Of a stretch of DNA of 64,000 bases, positions 1 to 8,472 are shown piece by piece (positions within the stretch are counted from its first letter, which is position 1; every line of letters starts with the position of its first letter). The DNA lies in the NCBI GenBank assembly GCA_018645325.1, contig JABGOU010000014.1, forward strand, positions 19,847-83,846. The letters run 5' to 3'. The notes below the pieces were generated by a model. That model was not told the DNA's origin and ran no database searches. It worked only from the letters and a program-made list of their open reading frames with translations. The stretch comes from Desulfobacula sp. (GTDB lineage: Bacteria > Desulfobacterota > Desulfobacteria > Desulfobacterales > Desulfobacteraceae). The position numbers and the translations under genes were made by a program.

Positions 1-165
1 GATTACAAGTTCCGGTTTTTCAGTTTTGATAAGCTCCCTTGCCTCGGAAACATCTTCTGCACTGCCGCAGACAACAAAATCCTTTTCCTGGTCAATGAGT
101 TCGCACATACCCATTCGAAATATGGGATGGTCCTCAACAATCAGTATTTTTCTCAAAGCTACCAT
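1..165 (-). CDS. Response regulator receiver protein, N-terminal part (runs off the window)
   Basis: The first 55 codons of a two-component response regulator are visible; the rest lies beyond base 1. The start is the ATG at 165-163, opening with MVALRKILIVEDHPIFRMG. This shows the receiver beta-1 strand and the acidic pair (E-D) that binds magnesium. The phospho-acceptor Asp and output domain are not in view. It lies 51 bp downstream of a HisKA_3-type histidine kinase on the same strand, so the two are probably co-transcribed partners. HisKA_3 kinases usually pair with NarL/FixJ-type regulators carrying a LuxR-like HTH, so that output domain is inferred, not seen. Confidence 0.85.
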   Translation of the reverse strand, partial: MVALRKILIVEDHPIFRMGMCELIDQEKDFVVCGSAEDVSEARELIKTEKPELVI

Positions 166-216
166 AGGTGTATCAATCCTTATTTCATACAGCTATATCA
201 TATAAAAATGGCCATA

Positions 217-2820
217 TCATTCTAGTATGGCCATCTCGTTTTCCATTTCCAGCAAAACTATAGTCCCCCCCTGATCGGATTTCTTAATTTCAAGGGAAGC
301 CTTTATCCTTTGTGCCCTGTAGCTCATGATTTTCAATCCCATTCCTTTTCCCATGGCATGTTCACAAATCCCTTTGCCATCATCTTTAATGATGAGTCTG
401 ATTTTATAATTTTGATTTGAATAATGAATGGAAATATTTTTTGCCTCTGCATGTTTTACAGCATTATGAACAGCTTCATGGGCAATATAGTAAGCATGGG
501 TGGCAATGGCATTATCTTTAAAGGGATTAAATTCATCATAGTTGTTATTGGAAGTATTACACTCTAAAACACAGGTTATACCAAAAACATCCTCTACATA
601 TCCCGCAAGCTCCGACAACGAAGAATCAAAGCCGCTATTAACGATATCTGCTGTGCAGAGTCCCCGGGACATAAGGCGGGTTTTCTGGATGGATTCTTTG
701 ACAAGCAATCTGATCTTGTCAGCATAGTCTGCAGTATCCGGTAATTTGTTTTTCAGCTTCTGTCTTAATATTTCAATGAGGACTTCTATGCCTATGAGCT
801 GAGGGCAGAGATCATCATGAAGGTCAAAGGCAATTTTCTGTCTTTCTCTTTCCCGCATATCAAGAAATTCCTTTTCAAGGAGTCTAGCTTTTGTATGGTC
901 TTCAAGGGCCACAAGGATGCACATTTCCTCCCATATTTCCAGGGCTTCCGCTGAAATCACTCCCTGCCGGACTTCCCCTGAGGTCCTGCAAAAATCAATT
1001 TCATAGTTACGAAGACTTTTTTTCTCTCTAAATAAGGTGAACAATTTTTGGCCTTCTTTTTTATTTCTAAAAAACTCAAGATCTATCAGGCCTTTGCCTA
1101 AAACATTTGCAGAACCATAACCTGTGAGCTTTAAAAAGCTCTCATTTACATTGATCAATTGCCCTGTTTCAATATTGGCCAGGAACATTCCGCTGGGATT
1201 GGAATGAAATGCTTTTGAAAACATTTCCTCTGATAAAAAAAGCGCTTTCTGGGATTGAATCCTTAAGGTAACATCCCGGACAACTCCACTAAACCCTGTC
1301 TGGTATCCATTTTTATCTGAAATCGTGGACAAAGAAATTTCAGCAAACCGGTTTGATGAGTCTTTTCTTTTTAATTCCCACTCAACTATTCTATCGTTTT
1401 CCCCTGAAATACAAATTGAATCAAATTTTTTTGTAATCCCGTTTGAATTTTTGATATCAAATATATCTTTGATATTTTTCCTTAAAAGCACTTCTTTGGA
1501 ATACTTGGACATGGTTAACATGGAATGATTGAAAAATGTAAAATCACCTTTCAAGTCCACTTCAAAATATCCTTCATGAATACATTTTAGAATGGATTTA
1601 TATTTCCATTCGCTTTCCCGCAATGCATCGGCAGTAAATCGATGTTCGGATATTTCAGATTTTAAGCTGGTATTATATATTTCAAGCTTTTCCATAAAAT
1701 CATTAAAATACATGGAAAGTTTACCTATTTCATCGCTTGATTTAACATGCCCCCGGGTACTTAGATCTCCTGATGCCCCCATGGCAAAATTATTCATCAA
1801 TGCCCTTAAAGGTTTAATAATCAAATTGCTTAACCATAGCGATGTCAACAGTACAAGAGACAGCATAATGAAAATACTCACGATGACTATTTTTTTTACA
1901 ATTTTAAGAATGGAATAAAATTCATCAGAATACACTGAAGATGCAACAATCCAGTCATATTCAGGCAAATAATTGAATATGACAATTTTTTTTCTAAACT
2001 CATTTTCAGTGGCATTTTTCCATGAATAAGTAAGCCTTCCTGTCTTTAACCGGGTTATCTCACGTATAAAATAATTACCTTCTCCATCCTGGGTGTCAAA
2101 AAAATTACCTTTAAGTGTTGGATGAATAATTACATTTCCTTTGCTGTCGATTACATAAGCATAACCCGTCTTACCAAATTTCAATGCAAGAATGCTTTCT
2201 TTAAAATCATTCACATTGATAAGGCCCTTAAGCTCCTCTGAATAAGTAGATACTGAAACAATCCAGTCCCAGGGTTTAAAATAGCTCATAAAAAGAGCCT
2301 TTGACCTATAATGATCTTCTCCCGGATTTTTCCAGTCATACTCCAGATACCCTTCTTTACGCTTGACCATCTCCCTTACAAAAGGAAGATGGGTCCAGTC
2401 TTCTCTGCCTACAATATCAGGATTTGGGTGTTCTATGGGAACGCCCTTGCTGTTGACACAATAAATATAACCGGTTTTACCGATGGTCTGGGAAAAAATT
2501 ATTTTTCTCACTTCATTTTTAGCTTCAGCCTCAGTTAACTCACCTGATTCATATCTTTTATAAATATGTTCAATGTTCTCTTTGGTTTTTTCACAAACAG
2601 CTCTAAGATAATTTTTTATTGAAACATTGGCAGCTGTTTTAACCATATTAAGGACAACACCAGTTGTGTTGTTCAGTTCATTTTGAATATTTTCGGTGAT
2701 CGTCGGCTTGACCTGGAAATAAATAATTGCCCCGCCTATCAGCGAGGCTGCAATAAATATTGATGTATACCCTGCAAGTATTTTAAACCGGATACCAAGG
2801 TTACTAAAAAAACGTAACAT
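217..2820 (-). CDS. Membrane sensor histidine kinase (tandem Cache, HAMP, PAS-PAS, HisKA_3, HATPase)
   Basis: An inner-membrane sensor kinase of about 867 residues. The N-terminus has a membrane helix (about 13-35) followed by two periplasmic Cache_2-type units with matching motifs (GKTGYIYCVNSKG and GKTGYAYVIDSKG). A second helix near 310-335, a HAMP segment and two PAS domains follow. The dimerisation/phosphorylation box reads FDLHDDLCPQLIG, typical of HisKA_3, and the ATPase domain shows the N box (HEAVHNAVKHA) and the GKGMGL glycine loop. The open frame extends to 2862, but the ATG at 2820 is preferred because AGGGGA lies 8 nt upstream and the protein then starts directly before the membrane helix. 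Cache_2 domains commonly bind small organic acids; the ligand here is unknown. Its partner regulator follows immediately. Confidence 0.9.
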   Translation of the reverse strand: MLRFFSNLGIRFKILAGYTSIFIAASLIGGAIIYFQVKPTITENIQNELNNTTGVVLNMVKTAANVSIKNYLRAVCEKTKENIEHIYKRYESGELTEAEAKNEVRKIIFSQTIGKTGYIYCVNSKGVPIEHPNPDIVGREDWTHLPFVREMVKRKEGYLEYDWKNPGEDHYRSKALFMSYFKPWDWIVSVSTYSEELKGLINVNDFKESILALKFGKTGYAYVIDSKGNVIIHPTLKGNFFDTQDGEGNYFIREITRLKTGRLTYSWKNATENEFRKKIVIFNYLPEYDWIVASSVYSDEFYSILKIVKKIVIVSIFIMLSLVLLTSLWLSNLIIKPLRALMNNFAMGASGDLSTRGHVKSSDEIGKLSMYFNDFMEKLEIYNTSLKSEISEHRFTADALRESEWKYKSILKCIHEGYFEVDLKGDFTFFNHSMLTMSKYSKEVLLRKNIKDIFDIKNSNGITKKFDSICISGENDRIVEWELKRKDSSNRFAEISLSTISDKNGYQTGFSGVVRDVTLRIQSQKALFLSEEMFSKAFHSNPSGMFLANIETGQLINVNESFLKLTGYGSANVLGKGLIDLEFFRNKKEGQKLFTLFREKKSLRNYEIDFCRTSGEVRQGVISAEALEIWEEMCILVALEDHTKARLLEKEFLDMRERERQKIAFDLHDDLCPQLIGIEVLIEILRQKLKNKLPDTADYADKIRLLVKESIQKTRLMSRGLCTADIVNSGFDSSLSELAGYVEDVFGITCVLECNTSNNNYDEFNPFKDNAIATHAYYIAHEAVHNAVKHAEAKNISIHYSNQNYKIRLIIKDDGKGICEHAMGKGMGLKIMSYRAQRIKASLEIKKSDQGGTIVLLEMENEMAILE

Positions 2821-2898
2821 GTTAATTTCCCCTGCCATTTTTTTTATATCTGAATAGAGCAATCAAGCAAAAAAAACTTCATAGATTATGAATAGCCC

Positions 2899-3294
2899 TT
2901 AGTCGATGATCTCCAGCAAAACACCATTCATTTTATGCGGGTGAATAAAAGCAAATTCACTGTCCCGGAAAGGACGGGGACCGCCAATAAAAGGATAACC
3001 TTTTTTTTGGAGTTCATCCATGGCCCTGCGGGTGTTGTCGACATTAAAGCTGATCAGCATCACCCCTTCGCCTTTTTTCTCGATAAATTTTGCAACATCC
3101 CCATCTTGATCTGTTGATTCCATCAACTCAAAACCGACCTCCCCAACCCAGTATCTGGCAACTTTAATTTTTTCTGATTCATCGATATATTCCTCGTCTG
3201 GTTTTGATTTACCCAGCACGGGCTCCCAGATTTTCTGTGCTTTATCCAGATTTTTGACTGCGATGCAGATATGATCGATTTTTTTTGTTTCCAC
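2899..3294 (-). CDS. VOC-family protein resembling methylmalonyl-CoA epimerase
   Basis: A 131-residue single vicinal-oxygen-chelate protein with paired beta-alpha-beta-beta-beta modules. It has the epimerase-like opening DHICIAVKNLDKA and the closing strand FIHPHKMNGVLLEI. Methylmalonyl-CoA epimerase interconverts the R and S isomers in propionate metabolism. The first His and last Glu ligands are present, but the usual central HH pair (G-E-G-x-H-H) is replaced by GEGVMLISF, so one metal ligand is missing. It may be a diverged epimerase or another VOC enzyme. Translation starts at a GTG (3294) behind a good GGGAGG site. It lies upstream of the sensor kinase on the same strand, with 78 bp between its stop and the preferred kinase start. 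Confidence 0.7.
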   Translation of the reverse strand: METKKIDHICIAVKNLDKAQKIWEPVLGKSKPDEEYIDESEKIKVARYWVGEVGFELMESTDQDGDVAKFIEKKGEGVMLISFNVDNTRRAMDELQKKGYPFIGGPRPFRDSEFAFIHPHKMNGVLLEIID

Positions 3295-3511
3295 TTCAAC
3301 CTCCCAATGACAATATTGAATTATAAGGGTCCATTCAAAAATTAATTACCAATTTTTAAGTGGGCCATAGGTATTCAAATAACACACAAGCTTTAACAAG
3401 AAAAGGCGGGATTGAACAATCATAGTGCTCCTCTGATTTCTATAACTTTAATATAAAGAGAGTCTGAACAACCTAATTGTACATTTATCGATTTTAATTA
3501 TTAAAATTTAT

Positions 3512-3645
3512 GTAATTGTTCAGCCCGTTAAAAAAAGTTATCTCCAAAGCCCTGTCTGATGGATATTTGTAGGAAGTGAACCCTTAGCATCGAAATAAAT
3601 ATCCATCAGACAGGGCGGTTTCAAACGTAAGAGCTGAATAATTAC
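3512..3645 (+). repeat. MITE-like element, copy 1
   Basis: A non-coding element of 134 bp with terminal inverted repeats (GTAATTGTTCAGC at the left, GCTGAATAATTAC at the right). It also has an internal inverted repeat of about 21 bp (GCCCTGTCTGATGGATATTT and its complement) around a short loop. It is flanked by an 8-bp duplication with one mismatch (AAATTTAT at 3504-3511, AAATTGAT at 3646-3653). It lies in the divergent gap between the VOC gene and the PAS-GGDEF gene. The rest of this 472-bp gap (3295-3766) shows nothing else I can support. This copy is the most diverged in its central loop. Confidence 0.9.
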
Positions 3646-3766
3646 AAATTGATTTGCCTTGCACTGGAATATATACTAATGTGCCTTTGATTAAAATATG
3701 CTATCACAGAATTTATGTCCCGAATTGATAATCAAAACTTAATTCCGGTTTTAAAAGGAATGCAAA

Positions 3767-5500
3767 ATGACAGAAAAAAAGACTCTTGAAGAATTGGAAA
3801 AAAGAATTTCAGAGTTAGAAAATGAGGTTCAAAAACAAGCTTTACAAAACAAAGATGAAAAATATCGTATTCTGTTTGAAAAATCCAAAGATGCTATTTT
3901 AATAATTGAAAATGGGAAATTTATTGACTGCAATAAGGCAGCAATGGAGATGCTGGGTTATAATGACAAAAATAAAATTTTTCAAGCCCATCCTTCAGAA
4001 TTATCTCCTGACACCCAGCCTGATGGCAAAGACTCCTTTGTCAAAGCTAAGAAGATGATGGATTATGCTTTAAAAAACGGCAGTAATAGATTTGAATGGA
4101 ATCATTTAAAATCAAATGGAGACATTTTCCCTGTAGAAGTTCTTCTAACAACAATATCTCACCAAAAAAACGACTTTGTAATTCATACCATATGGCGTGA
4201 TATTACCAAGCGTAAATCAGCAGAAAAATCTCGAGAAAAAGAGAAAGAAATTCTTTCAACAATCCTTGAAAGCACTCCCTATGGCATTACATTGATAGAC
4301 AGCCAGGATAAATATCTCTATGTAAATCCCTATTTTACCCAAATCACTGGGTATACGCTTAAAGACATCCCAACCAGAGAAGACTGGTTTAAAAAAGCTT
4401 ATCCAGAAGAAAGTTATCGAAACAAAGTCTGTAAAGCATGGGGCAATGACAGCAATAACAGCTGTCTTGCAAAGAATCACGAATTTAAGATTAAATGTAA
4501 AAATGGTCAATCAAAATATATTGAATTCAGGTCAACTTTTTTAAAGGACCGAACAATTTCCGTGCTCACCGATATTACACAAAGAAAAAAAGTAGAAGAA
4601 GAACTAAAAGAAAGTGAAGAACGGCTACAAACCATATTGTCTGCAACTCCAGATCCAATTGTAATATATAACAATGTGGGCGAGACAAAATATCTTAATC
4701 CAGCTTTTGTTGAAGTATTCGGGTGGTCTTTAGATGAATTGGAAGGTAAGCACATCCCCTTTGTCCCTGATGATCAAAAACCTATAACTTCAAAAAAGAT
4801 AAAAGAACTGCGGGACTCGGGGATTAAAGTACAATTTGAAAGTAAAAGGCTTACAAAGCAAGGCCGCAGCATAGATGTCATAATAAGTTCTTCCTGCATT
4901 AAAAACATTGATGACGAAATATCAAAACTGGTTGTAATTTTAAAAGACATATCTGACCAGAATCAGGCTAAAAAACAATTAAAATTACTAAATTTAAAAT
5001 TGAAGCACGAAGCCTCACACGATCCTCTAACAGGAACTTTGAACCGGCGCGCTATTTTAAACAGCCTTGAAAAAGAATTGATACGTACTAAGAGAAGAAA
5101 TACAAAGCTCAGCATAGGGTTATGTGACATTGATTTTTTCAAGAAGGTAAATGACGAACATGGCCACCAGGTGGGTGACGATGTTCTATGCAGTTTTGTC
5201 AAAGTCATCGAGAACACACTTCGGCCCTATGACCTCCTTGGTCGATATGGAGGAGAAGAATTCCTATTGGTGATGCCGGATTCCACAGTATCCATTGAAA
5301 AAGTGATTTACGAACGTTTGAGAGCAAAAACAGCTGATCATAAAATGGTAACCAGATCAGGTGAAATCGGTATTACGGTCAGTATCGGGATCACCTGCAG
5401 TAAAGGGGATGATACAGCAGATGGAATGATTGCCAAAGCTGATGCAGCATTATACCGGGCGAAAAAAAATGGGCGTAATCAATTGGTTTTTGCTGATTAA
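3767..5500 (+). CDS. PAS-domain diguanylate cyclase (GGDEF)
   Basis: A 577-residue cytoplasmic signalling protein without membrane helices. A short N-terminal coiled coil (residues 1-30) is followed by three PAS domains (about 30-150, 165-275, 280-405) and a GGDEF domain (about 415-577). The catalytic signature is intact as GGEEF in GRYGGEEFLLV. An RxxD inhibitory site (RPYD) sits five residues before it, so this should be an active cyclase making cyclic di-GMP with product inhibition. It is a close paralogue of the protein at 31803-33533; the last PAS and the GGDEF domain match almost residue for residue. The PAS ligands are unknown. It stands alone, facing the glutaredoxin gene tail to tail. 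Confidence 0.92.
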   Translation: MTEKKTLEELEKRISELENEVQKQALQNKDEKYRILFEKSKDAILIIENGKFIDCNKAAMEMLGYNDKNKIFQAHPSELSPDTQPDGKDSFVKAKKMMDYALKNGSNRFEWNHLKSNGDIFPVEVLLTTISHQKNDFVIHTIWRDITKRKSAEKSREKEKEILSTILESTPYGITLIDSQDKYLYVNPYFTQITGYTLKDIPTREDWFKKAYPEESYRNKVCKAWGNDSNNSCLAKNHEFKIKCKNGQSKYIEFRSTFLKDRTISVLTDITQRKKVEEELKESEERLQTILSATPDPIVIYNNVGETKYLNPAFVEVFGWSLDELEGKHIPFVPDDQKPITSKKIKELRDSGIKVQFESKRLTKQGRSIDVIISSSCIKNIDDEISKLVVILKDISDQNQAKKQLKLLNLKLKHEASHDPLTGTLNRRAILNSLEKELIRTKRRNTKLSIGLCDIDFFKKVNDEHGHQVGDDVLCSFVKVIENTLRPYDLLGRYGGEEFLLVMPDSTVSIEKVIYERLRAKTADHKMVTRSGEIGITVSIGITCSKGDDTADGMIAKADAALYRAKKNGRNQLVFAD

Positions 5501-5524
5501 AATAAAAAAGGGGTGTTTTAAATA

Positions 5525-5779
5525 TTATTTTATTCCTAATTTTTCCAAATCAGAATTCAGTTCTTGCTCATTATAGATTTTGCCTTTCCTCCATTTACCA
5601 TTAAATTCAAGGGTTGGTACGACCCAATCATCACCACCGTTTACTTCAATAATTTTTTTGATTATATTATCGGATTGTAGCTCTATTTCAAAGTATTCAA
5701 ATTCAATATTGTTATTTTTTAAATATTCAATTGTTTTTGTACAATGTGGACACCATACTGCAGCATATACTTTTAACAT
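5525..5779 (-). CDS. Glutaredoxin-family thiol-disulfide protein
   Basis: An 84-residue thioredoxin-fold protein starting MLKVYAAVWCPHC, with a C-P-H-C active site at residues 10-13. The cis-proline segment is WVVPTLEF and is followed by a glycine turn, as in glutaredoxins that exchange thiols with glutathione or a small-thiol partner. It is short even for the family and has no signal peptide, so it should be cytoplasmic. The start is supported by an AAAAAAGGGTGTT leader. The gene converges on the PAS-GGDEF gene; its promoter side holds MITE copy 2. The partner protein is unknown. Confidence 0.88.
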   Translation of the reverse strand: MLKVYAAVWCPHCTKTIEYLKNNNIEFEYFEIELQSDNIIKKIIEVNGGDDWVVPTLEFNGKWRKGKIYNEQELNSDLEKLGIK

Positions 5780-5827
5780 AACACCCTTTTTTAATAATTA
5801 TTTTCGTCCATTATTCAAATAAATATT

Positions 5828-5960
5828 GTAATTGTTCAGCCCGTAAAAAAGTTATCCCAAAAGCCCTGTCTGATGGATATTTGCAGGAGGTTAAGCGAAT
5901 AGCCTCGAAACAAATATCCATCAGACAGGGCGGTTTCAATCATAAGAGCTGAATAATTAC
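5828..5960 (+). repeat. MITE-like element, copy 2
   Basis: A 133-bp copy with the same ends and internal palindrome. It is bounded by a perfect 8-bp target duplication, TAAATATT, at 5820-5827 and 5961-5968. It sits between the 5' end of the glutaredoxin gene and the 3' end of the bat operon. Its long internal stem could terminate or process bat transcripts. Confidence 0.92.
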
Positions 5961-5999
5961 TAAATATTTTATGAAACTCAATGCTCTATTGTCATAATC

Positions 6000-8468
6000 T
6001 TAGATAATAACTGCCTGGCCTATTTTTACCCAGCCAACCTTTCCATTTGAAAACAATATTTTCAAATGGCTGGTTTTTCTTTGTTCAACCTTTACTTTGG
6101 TTCCGGCATGAAGGTTGAATAATTTTGTAGAAGTGTCTGTAATACCTGAACGTACTGCAACTTCATCCTGCACAATAACGGCATTTTGCCTTACAGACCG
6201 CTTATAGTAATTAACCCATACAACGGCTGTGACCAGAACAAATAATGAAAAAAGGATAATACCGGTTCCTGAAAAAATTTTTTGTTTTTTAATCACTCGT
6301 ACAACAGCCCATGTAAAAAAAACAAAAGAAAGGAAAATGGCTGTAATCTGAATTGTTTTTGCAGGAATCAAATTATCCCAGAAAAAAAGAACATCCATCA
6401 TAGCCAGATTTTCTTCTTTTTTATCTTTTACAAGGGTATTGGCATATTCAAGGTTAAACTTCAGGTCAGGGTCATTAGGGGACAAAACCTTTGCTCTTTC
6501 ATACCATAAAATAGCCTGACCTATATCATTGGCTTTCAGATGAGCATTTCCAATATTGTAAAAAAGATAGGGATTTTTAATATTATTTTGGGCAAGGGCT
6601 TCAAAATTTATGGCTGCCTGTTTGAATTTTCCTTGTTTATAATTTTTAATACCATCCAAAAACAAAGCAGAGTTATCGGCTATTACCTTTTGAGGGAAGG
6701 AAAAAATAACTCCCACACAGATCAAGGCAAGACAAAACAATTTCATTGTCTGCTTTGTTTTTGCCAAAAGCTCCCTTGCCTTGTTCTCATCGATTTTTTT
6801 CCCGCCAAACCGAAAAGATTCAATAGTTTCAAGCAGATGGGTTATCCCGCCTATTTTGAGCTCATCCACATTTGCCTTAGTTAAAATCTTTTGAGCTTCT
6901 TTAATCGTTATAGTCTCTCCTCTTTTTTTCCCTTTGCTGAAAATCAGCGCCACCAGGCTTGAATAAAGATGTCCTAAAAAGTCTTTATCCAGGCTGTCCA
7001 TTTTGTCTGCTTTTTTTAAATGATTTTTTGCCTTATCTTCCATTATCTTTTCAACAGGTAAATCTTTTTTTGCAACCAGGGTAAATAATTTTACCCCTGA
7101 AAATAAAACCACGGGAACTGATAACAATAAAACAAAAAAGAAAGGGCTTATTTCACGCTGGTTCTCCAATACGAAAACTCCTTCTTTTATCTCCAGGATA
7201 TCCTTATTAACAAGGGAAACCTCTTCTTTAACAATTGATTTATCCTTTGCGGGGTCCATTTCAGATACGGCCAGATGCATTTCTTGTGACTGGGAGACAG
7301 TAAGTAATATTTTCCCTGTGGAAATGGTTTTAAAATTTTTTTTATCCACATCAAAATATACCAATGAAACAGGATTGATCAAAAATTTTCCAGACTTTAC
7401 AGGAACAATGGCTTTCTTAAATGTTTTAGAGCCCTCATATCCTTTTTCAGTCAAATTAATGGTTTCAACAGGGCTGTCGTCATAAACCTTAAACAAATCC
7501 TGATCCAGGTCCATTTCAGGAAGACTTGCATCCATTATATTTCCTGATCCCAGGATTTTTATAGTAAGGGTCGCAGACTCACCTGCTTTAAGGCTTGTTT
7601 TATCCATTTTAGCTTTAATACCAAAGCTGCCAACAAGCCCTGAAAACTTAAATTTACCCTGGTAGGCAGGGACAGGATCAACTTTAATTTTTATAGAATT
7701 TGACACAACCCTGACGGGTTTGAAATTATTAGAAGAAAAAAAAGAATTATTAAAAAAAGAATTAAACTGCGAATCCCGGCTTGATTCCACAATCACCCTT
7801 GCAATCAGTGAGGCAGGATCAATAGTAAAGGTTCCAGGGCCTGTAGGAATAATGATATAATCAACCTGGGTTACATTATACAAAACCCCATTTATGTTCC
7901 TGGTATAGTTTTTTTCCTTTTCAAAAGGTTTTGATGAAAATGCCTTAAATTCAGGAGGCCTTTCAAACCCTAAACCAGACAACCTTTTTGAGGTAAAAAA
8001 CTTCAAAGAGAAGACTGTCTGCTCACCAACAAAAAGGTTTTGCTTTGCCACGTCTGCTGTGGCAAACAATGCCTTGACATCATCAGGATTAACCATTTGG
8101 TCTGATACTTTGATGACAATTTGCTTTGTAAAAGAGGTTTCACCATCCATGACAGCCTTTATGGCAGGGATTTTCAAAATCCCTTTTTTCAAAGGGATTA
8201 AAACATATTGGTAGCTCGCCTTTCTTTCGGATTTGCCATTAATATAGTTATAACTTGAAGAGGAACCTCGGGATATCACTTTAAAATCCTTGATCATGGA
8301 AAGATCGAGATCAGCCTTTGGGCCCCTGACCACAACTGTTAAAAAGACAGAGTCTTCCTTAGAAATACTGGATTTATCAACTTGGGCCGTGACATCAAAA
8401 CAGATACCCGTGCCAGGTAAAATAAAGGCAAGCAAAATTAAAACAAAAAAAATAACTTTTAATTTCAT
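6000..8468 (-). CDS. batD: BatD-BatE fusion protein (aerotolerance operon)
   Basis: About 822 residues. A cleavable signal (MKLKVIFFVLILLAF) precedes the BatD beta-sandwich region (about 20-430) and a membrane helix near 450. A cytoplasmic linker, a second hydrophobic segment near 575 and a BatE-like part follow: TPR units (about 595-690), two membrane helices and a C-terminal SH3b domain ending GKVGWVKIG. In most bacteria batD and batE are separate genes, so this is a fusion. Bat proteins are membrane-associated and linked to oxygen and stress tolerance; no enzymatic role is established. The frame opens at 8492, inside batB/C, but the ATG at 8468, four bases after the previous stop, gives a proper signal peptide. 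It is the last gene of the operon. Confidence 0.85.
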   Translation of the reverse strand: MKLKVIFFVLILLAFILPGTGICFDVTAQVDKSSISKEDSVFLTVVVRGPKADLDLSMIKDFKVISRGSSSSYNYINGKSERKASYQYVLIPLKKGILKIPAIKAVMDGETSFTKQIVIKVSDQMVNPDDVKALFATADVAKQNLFVGEQTVFSLKFFTSKRLSGLGFERPPEFKAFSSKPFEKEKNYTRNINGVLYNVTQVDYIIIPTGPGTFTIDPASLIARVIVESSRDSQFNSFFNNSFFSSNNFKPVRVVSNSIKIKVDPVPAYQGKFKFSGLVGSFGIKAKMDKTSLKAGESATLTIKILGSGNIMDASLPEMDLDQDLFKVYDDSPVETINLTEKGYEGSKTFKKAIVPVKSGKFLINPVSLVYFDVDKKNFKTISTGKILLTVSQSQEMHLAVSEMDPAKDKSIVKEEVSLVNKDILEIKEGVFVLENQREISPFFFVLLLSVPVVLFSGVKLFTLVAKKDLPVEKIMEDKAKNHLKKADKMDSLDKDFLGHLYSSLVALIFSKGKKRGETITIKEAQKILTKANVDELKIGGITHLLETIESFRFGGKKIDENKARELLAKTKQTMKLFCLALICVGVIFSFPQKVIADNSALFLDGIKNYKQGKFKQAAINFEALAQNNIKNPYLFYNIGNAHLKANDIGQAILWYERAKVLSPNDPDLKFNLEYANTLVKDKKEENLAMMDVLFFWDNLIPAKTIQITAIFLSFVFFTWAVVRVIKKQKIFSGTGIILFSLFVLVTAVVWVNYYKRSVRQNAVIVQDEVAVRSGITDTSTKLFNLHAGTKVKVEQRKTSHLKILFSNGKVGWVKIGQAVII

Positions 8469-8472
8469 ATCA

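Noticed and set aside
5508-5797. AAAAAAGGGGTGTTTT and AAAAAAGGGTGTT on opposite strands around the glutaredoxin gene
   Set aside because: Short, imperfect and AT-rich; the second is simply the ribosome site. It does not look like a mobile element end.
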